Part shown: positions 24,924 to 32,415 of the stretch, one piece after another
How the letters are laid out: every line of letters starts with the position of its first letter
Numbering within the stretch: the first letter of the stretch is position 1
Origin: JAJDTQ01 sp965204235
GTDB taxonomy: Bacteria > Desulfobacterota > Binatia > UBA9968 > JAJDTQ01
DNA length: 64,000 nucleotides
NCBI GenBank assembly: GCA_965204235.1
Contig: OZ241979.1
Location: forward strand, 620,001-684,000
Direction of reading: 5' to 3'
The notes under the pieces: model-generated
The model's input: only the letters and a program-made list of their open reading frames with translations
Told to the model about the DNA's origin: nothing
Databases searched by the model: none
Program-made: the position numbers and the translations under genes

Positions 24924-27131
24924 CTACCGGCCCGCGCGTATCCGTACTTCCCAGCCGGGGTGTCCTTCCTGGCGGAGGCGTCCTCCCCGGCGGCGAACTC
25001 GGGGGCGGGGTCGCCGCTGTCCCGTCCGGATGCCGGAGACGGGATAATCGGGGAGGGGAAGGATGGCCATGCACTTCCCCTCGAACAGCACGCCGATGTA
25101 TTGGAAAAGGGGGATGTCCATCCTGAAGCCGCGTCGCCTGTCTCGTCCGGTCAGGTCCTTCGGGTCCTCCGGGACCACCTCCATGAAGATCCGGTTTCCC
25201 ACATCCTCCCGGACGCAGGGCTCCCTGACGTGGAACAGCGCGCGGTCACCGAGATAGACGTCGAAGTGGGAGCGCGCCGCAGGCTCTCCGGACACCACCT
25301 GCCGGTACGTGGTCCGGTAGAACTCCATCAGGTCGTCCGTACCTGCGGAATCATACAGGAACACCCGTTCGTTCCCGGGCGTGAGCAGGGCGTCGCTCTC
25401 CACACGGTCACGGGTGAGGAGGAAGTCCGCAGCCCGGGCCGCGGCTTCCATGTCCGGGAAGTGTGCCAACACGCTTTCTACGGGATAGTATCCCCAGAAC
25501 TCTTCCGTGTGGAGGGGTTTCGCCAGGACGCTTCCGGCGAGATGGTATCTCGATATGTAGTCCGGATACATGGCCTGCTGGCGCCATTCCGGCTCGACGG
25601 ACCCGAGGACCAGGACCACCTTTCCCCGGGTGGTTTCGCGTATGGTCCCGAATTCGGCCATGGTCGCCTGTTGGAGCTCGGCCGCCTGGGCGTCCAGGCG
25701 CCCTCGTCGGTCCATCTGGAAGGCGGAGACGACGAAGGCGAGCAGCGCCGCGACTGCAAGGCCGACCACCGGACCACGCCCCCAGCGCTTGCGGAGGTAC
25801 AGCAGGAGCAGCGAGTAGAACGCCAGCGGCACGCCCACGTAGAACATGGCCTCGAAGTCGTGGTAGTGGGTTGCCGTATTGTTGTGCATGGGCAGGGCCC
25901 AGAAGAACCCCGACAGGGCAAGGACGGCCAGCAGCATCCGGTGACGCCATGCCAACAGCCGCCTCGCAAGCCGAACCACGGTCGTGGATGCGACCACCAC
26001 CATCAGCAACGCCAGGATGTAAAATGACAACTCCGGCCCCGAAAGGCCGGACGCCGAATAGGGAACCGGGGGGAACCACCCCCGTAACTCGGCTCCCCAG
26101 TCGGTCAGCACCGATGGAACGGACGCCACGCCGACACGAAAGAATTGCTCTCGCAAGAAGCGCATCCACCACCCGTAGTCGAAGGAGGCGTCCGAGTACT
26201 GGGCCAGTCCGGTTCGGCCGAACATGGAGTGGACTGACGGCAGTTCGGTGACCCGCGTCTCGCCTCCGAACGCAGCGTACTCGTTGGCGAAGTTGAAGCC
26301 CAGGACGGCCGCCCCGAACAGCAGCGCGAACGCGCCCAGCGCCATGTAGCGGCTGCGCAGCACCGCAGCAGCAGTGGAGCGCACCCGCGGCCACAGCGCG
26401 GTCCCGTCCTTCCACGCCCGGACCGCCTCGCTCGCCAGACCGAGGATGAGGAACGGCAGCAGGAAGGCATACACATGCCACCCCAGCAGCAGCGCGACGC
26501 AGGTCCTGGCCAGCAACTGGCGAAACCGTCCCTCCTGCACGAACACCACCATGCCGTGGAACACCAGCATCACCGCGAACAGGTCCACACTGTACTCGAC
26601 GCAAACCGCGTCGCCGTAGAACAGCATGTAGTAGGAGGAGAACGCCGGGAGGGTGGCGGCCAGGGCGGCCCATCGTTGGGAGGTGATCCGTGCGAGGGAG
26701 TGGAAGGCCAGGAGCGCGGCGGCGCTGAACAACAGCAGCATGAGCATGCGGGCGGCCAGGACCCTGGCCGACAGGTCGTTTCCGAAAGGGAGGATGGCGA
26801 GTTTGATCAGCGCGTATCCGCCGACGGGAAAGCGGCTGTACATCTCGTATGCGGGGGCGTCGCCCGATCCCTGGCGACGCCCCACGAACAACCGGAAATT
26901 GTGGTCGGGCGACAGGTTCTCGGCGATGGCCAGGGTCTTCGGGGAGTTCCGGTCATCGGAGCCGGGGCGGTAGAAGCCGGGGGGGTAGAAGTATCCCTTG
27001 TCGAAGCTGCACAGGAACAAGGTGGACAGGGCGAGCAGCAGCAACCACAGGGTGAGGCGTTCAGGCCGGAACCGGGAGGGGGGCAGGATGGTCCGTCTCC
27101 ATTTTCTTCCAGAGGTTGACGTTTGCGGCAT
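24924..27131 (-). CDS. GT-C-like polytopic membrane protein, copy 2 (no long tract, in frame)
   Basis: A 735-residue paralogue, nearly identical to copies 1 and 3 over most membrane segments and the C-terminal domain. The N terminus is MPQTSTSGRKWRRTILPPSR, with only CCCCCC-T-CCC where its neighbours have long tracts, so it should be constitutively in frame. Sequence differences cluster in the loops that should face outwards: after GYFYPPG, after DWGAEL, and around NNTATHYHDF. The N-terminal methionine is shared with copy 1. Its 5' flank carries element E2 at 27223-27271. Confidence 0.78.
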   Translation of the reverse strand: MPQTSTSGRKWRRTILPPSRFRPERLTLWLLLLALSTLFLCSFDKGYFYPPGFYRPGSDDRNSPKTLAIAENLSPDHNFRLFVGRRQGSGDAPAYEMYSRFPVGGYALIKLAILPFGNDLSARVLAARMLMLLLFSAAALLAFHSLARITSQRWAALAATLPAFSSYYMLFYGDAVCVEYSVDLFAVMLVFHGMVVFVQEGRFRQLLARTCVALLLGWHVYAFLLPFLILGLASEAVRAWKDGTALWPRVRSTAAAVLRSRYMALGAFALLFGAAVLGFNFANEYAAFGGETRVTELPSVHSMFGRTGLAQYSDASFDYGWWMRFLREQFFRVGVASVPSVLTDWGAELRGWFPPVPYSASGLSGPELSFYILALLMVVVASTTVVRLARRLLAWRHRMLLAVLALSGFFWALPMHNNTATHYHDFEAMFYVGVPLAFYSLLLLYLRKRWGRGPVVGLAVAALLAFVVSAFQMDRRGRLDAQAAELQQATMAEFGTIRETTRGKVVLVLGSVEPEWRQQAMYPDYISRYHLAGSVLAKPLHTEEFWGYYPVESVLAHFPDMEAAARAADFLLTRDRVESDALLTPGNERVFLYDSAGTDDLMEFYRTTYRQVVSGEPAARSHFDVYLGDRALFHVREPCVREDVGNRIFMEVVPEDPKDLTGRDRRRGFRMDIPLFQYIGVLFEGKCMAILPLPDYPVSGIRTGQRRPRPRVRRRGGRLRQEGHPGWEVRIRAGR

Positions 27132-27453
27132 GGCCTACCATTCCGTCCGTATGGCTCCGTCTCCGGGCGCTTGTCCGGGCCCGGTGGAAGGACGGGATGG
27201 GACCACCGTCATGCAGCCCAGATTCGTCCAAGACCATACCACAGAACAGTTTGAGGAGGTAGCTCGTGTCCGGTAGCGTCTGAATGCCCCCCCTCGTATC
27301 CACCACCAACCTCGTATCCACCACCAATAATGGAGAACCTCGTTGGAGCCCGCTCCCTCGCGGGCCAAGATGGAGTTGAAAGAGAAAAGGGGGACGGGGA
27401 CGACGGGTTTGGCGAGGTCGATCCGTGCAGGACGGGTGGTTTGACCGGGGGGA
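27132..27453. other. Intergenic region between copies 2 and 3
   Basis: About 320 bp. The first ~140 bp upstream of copy 2 match the flank of copy 3 (29630-29775) closely, including element E2 and the following TCCGGTAGCGTCTG. An 18-bp unit CTCGTATCCACCACCAAC is then repeated twice (about 27293-27329). From 27375 the sequence resembles the flank right of E1 (20253). No gene is supported. Confidence 0.6.
27223..27271 (-). promoter_or_regulatory. Shared upstream element E2
   Basis: Second copy of the ~49-bp element, 92-140 bp upstream of copy 2's start on the minus strand. It matches E3 at all but a few positions and E1 with some substitutions. Confidence 0.5.
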
Positions 27454-29526
27454 CTACCGGCCCGCGCGTATCCGTACTTCCCAGCCGGGGTGTCCTTCCT
27501 GGCGGAGGCGTCCTCCCCGGACGCGGGGTCGGGGGCGGGGTCGCTGCTGTCCCGTCCGGATACCGGAGACGGGATAATCGGGGAGGGGAAGGATGGCCAT
27601 GCACTTCCCCTCGAACAGCACGCCGATGTATTGGAAAAGGGGGATGTCCCTCCTGAAGCCGCGTCGCCTGTCTCGTCCGGTCAGGTCCTTCGGGTCCTCC
27701 GGGACCACCTCCATGAAGATCTGGTTTCCCACATCCTCCCGGACGCAGGGCTCCCTGACGTGGAACAGCGCGCGGTCACCGAGATAGACGTCGAAGTGGG
27801 AGCGCGCCGCAGGCTCTCCGGACACCACCCGTTGGTACGTGGTCCGGTAGAACTCCACCAGGTCGTCCGTACCCGCGGAATCATACAGGAACACCCGTTC
27901 GTTCCCGGGCGTGAGCAGGGCGTCGCTCTCCACACGGTCGCGGGTGAGGAGGAAGTCCGCAGCGCGGGCCGCGGCTTCCATGTCCGGGAAGTGTGCCAAC
28001 ACGCTTTCTACGGGATAGTATCCCCAGAACTCTTCCGTGTGGAGGGGTTTCGCCAGGATGCTTCCGGCGAGAAAGTATCTCGATGCGTGGTCCGGACGCA
28101 TGGTCTGCCAGGACGCCTGCCAGGACCATTCCGGCTCGACGGATGCAAGGATCAGGACCACCTTTCCCCGCGTGGTTTCGCGGATGGTCTCGAATTCGGC
28201 CAAGGCAGCCTGTTGGAGCTCGGCCGTCTGGGCGTCCAGTCCCCATCGTCGGTCCATCTGGAAGGCGGAGACGACGAAGGCGAGCAGCGCCGCAACTGCA
28301 AGGCCGACCACCGGACCACGCCCCCAGCGCTTGCGGAGGTACAGCAGGAGCAGCGAGTAGAACACCAGCGGCACGCCCACGTAGAACAGGGCCTCGTGGG
28401 CGTAGTGTGCATTGTTGCCCATGGGCAGGGTCCAGAAGAACCCCGACAGGGCAAGGGTGGCCAGCAGCATGCGGCGCCGCCATGCCAACAGCCGTCTCGC
28501 AAGGCAAACCACGGTCGTGGATGCGACCACCACCATCAGCAGCAACGACACGAAGGGAACCCGGGGAAACCACCCCTGCAAGTCGGCTCCCCAGTCGGTC
28601 AGAACGAATGGAACGGACGCCACGCCGACACGAAAGAACTGCTGTCGCAAGAAGGACATCCACCACCCGTGATCGAAGGAGGCATCCAGGTACTGGGCCA
28701 GTCCGGTCCGGCCGAGCATGGACCGGACGGACGGCAGTTCGGTCACCCGCGTCTCGCCTCCGAACGCGGCGTACTCGTTGGCGAAGTTGAAGCCCAGGAC
28801 GACCGCGCCGAACAGCAGCGCGAACACGCCCAGCGCCATGTAGCGGCTGCGTAACACGGCCGCCGCTGTGGAGCCCACACGCGGCCACAGCGCGGTTCCC
28901 TCCATCCACGCCCGGACCGCCTCATGCGCCAAGCCCAGGATGAGGAACGGCAGCAGGAACGCATACACGTGCCACCCCAGCAGCAGCGCGACGCAGGTCC
29001 TGGCCAGCAACTGCCGGAACCGTCCCTCCTGCACGAACACCACCATGCCGTGGAACACCAGCATCACCGCGAACAGGTCCACGCTCATCTCGACGGAGAC
29101 CGCGTCGCCATGGAACAGCATGTAGTAGGAGGAGAACGCCGGGAGGGTGGCGGCCAGTGCGATCCAGCGGTGGGAGGTGATCCGGGCGAGGGAATGGAAG
29201 GCCAGGAGCGCGGCGGCGCTGAACAACAGCAGCATGAGCATGCGGGCGGCCAGGATGCTGGCCGACAGGTCGTTTCCGAAGGGGAGGATGGCGAGTTTGA
29301 TCAGCGCGTATCCGCCGACGGGAAAGCGGCTGTACATCTCGTATGCAGGGGCGTCGCCCGATCCCTGGCGTCGCCCCAGGAACAACCGGAAACCGTGGTC
29401 GGGCGACAGGTTCTCGGCGATGAGCAGGTTCCGCAGGGAATTCCAGTTATGGGAGCCGGGGCGGTAGAAGTATCCCTTGTCGAAGCTGCACAGGAACAAC
29501 GTGGACAGGGCGAGCAGCAGCAACAA
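27454..29526 (-). CDS. GT-C-like polytopic membrane protein, copy 3 (22-nt tract, out of frame as assembled)
   Basis: The body encodes a full paralogue (690 codons from the TTG at 29526). It has the same helices and C-terminal domain as copies 1 and 2 and a shortened loop after DWGADLQGWFPRVPF. The homologous start ATG is at 29629, but the frame from there reads MPQTSTSGRRWRRTILPPSP, more prolines, VPA and then a stop at about 29540-29542. Removing one G (or adding two) from the 22-nt tract would restore a 724-residue protein. So the copy appears phase-OFF rather than decayed: the rest of the frame is intact. Element E3 lies upstream. Confidence 0.72.
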   Translation of the reverse strand: MLLLLALSTLFLCSFDKGYFYRPGSHNWNSLRNLLIAENLSPDHGFRLFLGRRQGSGDAPAYEMYSRFPVGGYALIKLAILPFGNDLSASILAARMLMLLLFSAAALLAFHSLARITSHRWIALAATLPAFSSYYMLFHGDAVSVEMSVDLFAVMLVFHGMVVFVQEGRFRQLLARTCVALLLGWHVYAFLLPFLILGLAHEAVRAWMEGTALWPRVGSTAAAVLRSRYMALGVFALLFGAVVLGFNFANEYAAFGGETRVTELPSVRSMLGRTGLAQYLDASFDHGWWMSFLRQQFFRVGVASVPFVLTDWGADLQGWFPRVPFVSLLLMVVVASTTVVCLARRLLAWRRRMLLATLALSGFFWTLPMGNNAHYAHEALFYVGVPLVFYSLLLLYLRKRWGRGPVVGLAVAALLAFVVSAFQMDRRWGLDAQTAELQQAALAEFETIRETTRGKVVLILASVEPEWSWQASWQTMRPDHASRYFLAGSILAKPLHTEEFWGYYPVESVLAHFPDMEAAARAADFLLTRDRVESDALLTPGNERVFLYDSAGTDDLVEFYRTTYQRVVSGEPAARSHFDVYLGDRALFHVREPCVREDVGNQIFMEVVPEDPKDLTGRDRRRGFRRDIPLFQYIGVLFEGKCMAILPLPDYPVSGIRTGQQRPRPRPRVRGGRLRQEGHPGWEVRIRAGR

Positions 29527-29552
29527 CAGGGAGAGGCGTTCAGGCCGGAACC

Positions 29553-29574
29553 GGGGGGGGGGGGGGGGGGGGGG
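29553..29574. repeat. 22-nt poly-G contingency tract, followed by A and six G
   Basis: Twenty-two G on the plus strand, then A, then six G. Copy 2 has GGG-A-GGGGGG at the same place, so the tract has grown from a three-base run. With 22 G the upstream ATG at 29629 is one base out of frame with the membrane protein. Confidence 0.85.
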
Positions 29575-29629
29575 AGGGGGGCAGGATGGTCCGTCTCCAT
29601 CTTCTTCCAGAGGTTGACGTTTGCGGCAT

Positions 29630-29956
29630 GGCCTACCATTCCGTCCGTATGGCTCCGTCTCCGGGCGCTTGTCCCAGCCCGGTGGAAGGACGGGATGGGA
29701 CCACCGTCATGCAGCCCAAGTTCGTCCAAGACCATACCACGGAACGGTTTGATGAGGTAGCTCGTGTCCGGTAGCGTCTGGACGCCTCCCCCTCGCCTGC
29801 TGGACTCACGAGGTGTCGTGTGGTATGGAACCCGGATTCCGACGGGCTTTTCGCCCGTCTCCATTCCCGCTGAAGAAGCGTTCCGCCTTTCCGTTCATCC
29901 GTGTGGGCAACGATCCCGGCGCGGGGCCCTGTTCGGCGTACCGAGGAGGAATCTCC
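29630..29956. other. Divergent region between copy 3 and the class II aldolase gene
   Basis: About 330 bp. The left ~145 bp are the copy-3 flank with element E3. From about 29775 the sequence is unique and leads to the AGGAGGA site of the aldolase gene. An in-frame extension of the aldolase to 29813 has no ribosome site and no family similarity. Confidence 0.55.
29721..29769 (-). promoter_or_regulatory. Shared upstream element E3
   Basis: Third copy of the ~49-bp element, 92-140 bp upstream of copy 3's ATG at 29629. Spacing to the start is the same as for E2 and copy 2. Confidence 0.5.
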
Positions 29957-30721
29957 ATGGCCAAGCCGCAAAAAGGCAGACCCGACGCGCGCGAGCTCGG
30001 GCGGCTCAGGAAGACCGTGGCCCTGGCCACGCGCATGCTCTTCCACCAGGGTCTCGCGGATTACCACGGCCACGTGAGCGCCAGGGTCCCGGGCGCCAAC
30101 AAGCTCCTCATCAAGCCGGTCCTGGCGCCCCTGGGCTCCATCCGCAGCAAGGACCTCATGGAAGTGGACATCGGGGAGTACAAGGAGAACTGCGAAGCCA
30201 ACTGGGCCAGGGCCGGCGACCAGAAAGCCGTCATCAAGCTCAAGATCCCGCCCCGGGAAACCATGATCCATGCGGCCATCTACGAAGCGCGGCCGGACGT
30301 CCACGCGGTGGTCCACACCCATCAACCCCTGGCCACGGCGTTCGCCATCGCCGGCGTCCCCATCCGCCCCATCTACAACCAGGCTGCGGCCTTCGCCCCG
30401 GAAACGCCCATATTCCACAGCCCCCGGTTGATCTACACCGTCCGGGACGGCGTCGAGGTGGCGGCCGCGCTGGCCGACCGCATGGCCGTGCTGATGCAGG
30501 GACACGGAGTCACCACCGTGGGCGACAGCGTGGAGCAGGCCGCGTGCCACGCGGTTTACCTGGAACGAACGGCGTACATGCAGTGGGTGGCCAGCAGCGT
30601 GGGCCAGGCCGTATCCATGCCGGACCGGAACATCGCCATCATGGCGGCCACCAACCGCGGGAGGGCGCACCACGCCTTCGCCTACTTCACCGGCCTCATG
30701 CCGAAAGAGTTGCAGGACTAG
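29957..30721 (+). CDS. Class II aldolase/adducin family protein
   Basis: A 254-residue zinc-dependent aldolase-fold protein. The metal histidines are in VVHTHQP (near residue 119) and MQGHGVTTVG, with upstream RETMIHAAIYEARPDVHAV. Members cleave sugar phosphates or decarboxylate hydroxy-aromatic acids. A UbiD decarboxylase gene starts 70 bp downstream on the same strand, so a joint role in aromatic-acid breakdown is plausible. ATG 29957 follows AGGAGGA. Confidence 0.9.
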   Translation: MAKPQKGRPDARELGRLRKTVALATRMLFHQGLADYHGHVSARVPGANKLLIKPVLAPLGSIRSKDLMEVDIGEYKENCEANWARAGDQKAVIKLKIPPRETMIHAAIYEARPDVHAVVHTHQPLATAFAIAGVPIRPIYNQAAAFAPETPIFHSPRLIYTVRDGVEVAAALADRMAVLMQGHGVTTVGDSVEQAACHAVYLERTAYMQWVASSVGQAVSMPDRNIAIMAATNRGRAHHAFAYFTGLMPKELQD

Positions 30722-30791
30722 GATCCGTCCCCCGGGGCCTGCGGAGCGCCGCGGGCCGTCGGTGGAGCCGCGAGAAGAAGGAAGGAGAACC

Positions 30792-32363
30792 ATGGCCGAG
30801 CCGAACCGCACCGAGCCCAGAGCTGCGGGCCGTCCCATTCAGGACATCCGCGAATGGCTCGACCGCGCCGAAGGGATCCACGAGCTCATCCAGATCGACA
30901 AGCCGGTGGACCGGGACGAGGAGATGAGCGCCATCACCTACCTCGTGGCCAAGCAGAACCCGTCGCCGGCGATCCTGTTCGACAACCCCAGGGGATACGA
31001 GGACAGCCCCATCGGCGCCCGGATGCTGTGGAACATCCTGGGTCCGAGCCCGAAACGCATCGCCCTCACCATCGAGGAGCCCCCGGAGACCCCCACCCTG
31101 GAGCTCATCCGCCGGCTCAAGGAGAAGATGAAGCACCGTATCCCGCCGCGCGAGGTGCCCGCGGCCGAGGCCCCCGTGTACGAGAACACCCTGGCCGAAG
31201 ACGACATCGACCTGGAGCAGTTGCCCATCCCCAGGCATTGGCCCCTGGACGGCGGCCGTTACGCGGGCACCGCGGACGCGGTGTTCACGCGGGACCCGGA
31301 CTCCGGATACCTGAACGTCGGCACCTACCGGATGATGCTCCAGGGCAAGCGGGAGGTGGGGCTCTACCTGTCGCCGGGAAAGGACGCCCGACTCCACATC
31401 ACGCGATGCTGGGAAAAGGGCGAATCCATCCCGGTGGCCGCGGCGTGGGGCATCGACCCGCTGTTCATGCTGGTGGGCTCCCAGACGTTTCCCAAGAACG
31501 TGTCGGAGTACGAGTTCGCCGGCGGCATCAAGGGAGAGCCCATCCCGGTGGTGCGGGCCCAGACCAGCGACCTGTTGCTGCCGGCCAACGCGGAGCTCGT
31601 GGTCGAGGGGGTCATCGAGCCCAACTCGGTGAAGACCGAGGGTCCCTTCGGGGAGTTTCCCGGATACTACGGCCGGCCGGAGGCCGGTTGCCCGCTGGTG
31701 GACGTCACCCGGGTGCACTACCGCACCCGCCCCGTGCTGACCAACGCCATCATGGCGGACTATCCCTCCTGCGAGCAGAGCGGCTTCTTCGCCGTGATCC
31801 GGTCGGCGCGCATCTGGGACGACCTCGACAAGCTGGGCATACCCGGCGTCCAGGGCGTGTACGCCCATCCCGCGGGCGCCGGAGGCTTCGGCATGACCGT
31901 CGTCAGCCTGGAGCAGCGCTACGCCGGCCACGCGGCCCAGTGCCTGGCTCTGGCCGCCCAGGCGCCCGGCGGCGCTTACTACACCAAGTGGATCATCGCG
32001 GTGGACGAGGACGTCGACCCCACGGACATGGACCAGGTGATCTGGGCCATGAGCAGCCGCTGCAACCCCATCGAGGACATCGACGTCCTGCGCAACACCT
32101 GGAGCACCTGGCTGGACCCCACCCAGAACCCGCCGGAAGAACGCCCCTACGGCTCCAAGGCGCTCATCAACGCGTGCAAGGAGCACCGCTACCTGCCGGT
32201 CTTCTCCAAACGCACCACCTTGCGGCGGGAGATGTACGACCAGGTGGCCCGGCGCTGGAAGGATCTCGGGCTGCGGGGAACGGTCCCCCAGGTCCGGGCG
32301 TTCGAGGAAGAGAAGAAAGTCGTCTATCACGAGCAGGGCGGATTCGAACCCGGGAAGGAGTAG
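30792..32363 (+). CDS. UbiD family (prenyl-FMN) decarboxylase
   Basis: A 523-residue decarboxylase. The catalytic segment KTEGPFGEFPGYYG carries the two glutamates spaced as in Fdc1/UbiD, with TYRMMLQGKREVGLYLSPGK upstream for cofactor and metal binding. Family members reversibly decarboxylate aromatic or alpha,beta-unsaturated acids with prenylated FMN. No ubiX gene is in the window, so the cofactor must come from elsewhere. The ATG follows GAAGGAGAACC. It is probably cotranscribed with the aldolase. Confidence 0.95.
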   Translation: MAEPNRTEPRAAGRPIQDIREWLDRAEGIHELIQIDKPVDRDEEMSAITYLVAKQNPSPAILFDNPRGYEDSPIGARMLWNILGPSPKRIALTIEEPPETPTLELIRRLKEKMKHRIPPREVPAAEAPVYENTLAEDDIDLEQLPIPRHWPLDGGRYAGTADAVFTRDPDSGYLNVGTYRMMLQGKREVGLYLSPGKDARLHITRCWEKGESIPVAAAWGIDPLFMLVGSQTFPKNVSEYEFAGGIKGEPIPVVRAQTSDLLLPANAELVVEGVIEPNSVKTEGPFGEFPGYYGRPEAGCPLVDVTRVHYRTRPVLTNAIMADYPSCEQSGFFAVIRSARIWDDLDKLGIPGVQGVYAHPAGAGGFGMTVVSLEQRYAGHAAQCLALAAQAPGGAYYTKWIIAVDEDVDPTDMDQVIWAMSSRCNPIEDIDVLRNTWSTWLDPTQNPPEERPYGSKALINACKEHRYLPVFSKRTTLRREMYDQVARRWKDLGLRGTVPQVRAFEEEKKVVYHEQGGFEPGKE

Positions 32364-32415
32364 CGTCGGGCAGCCTTCGCTTCCCCCCGCCCGGGACGAC
32401 CACGCCGGAACCGCC

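Larger units (their letters stand above)
22615..29775 (-). repeat. Tandem array of three GT-C-like paralogues
   Basis: Three direct units of about 2.3-2.5 kb, each consisting of the gene plus a conserved upstream flank. The flank of copy 1 is cut at about 24929, where it joins the 3' end of copy 2, so the array arose by unequal recombination. Long shared stretches make further duplication, deletion or gene conversion likely. Confidence 0.85.

Noticed and set aside
27293..27329. Two copies of an 18-bp unit, considered as a CRISPR-like array
   Set aside because: Units are directly adjacent with no spacers and no cas genes are in the window.
32335..32360. GATTCGAACCC-like tRNA T-arm
   Set aside because: It codes the conserved C terminus of the UbiD protein, and no cloverleaf can be formed around it.
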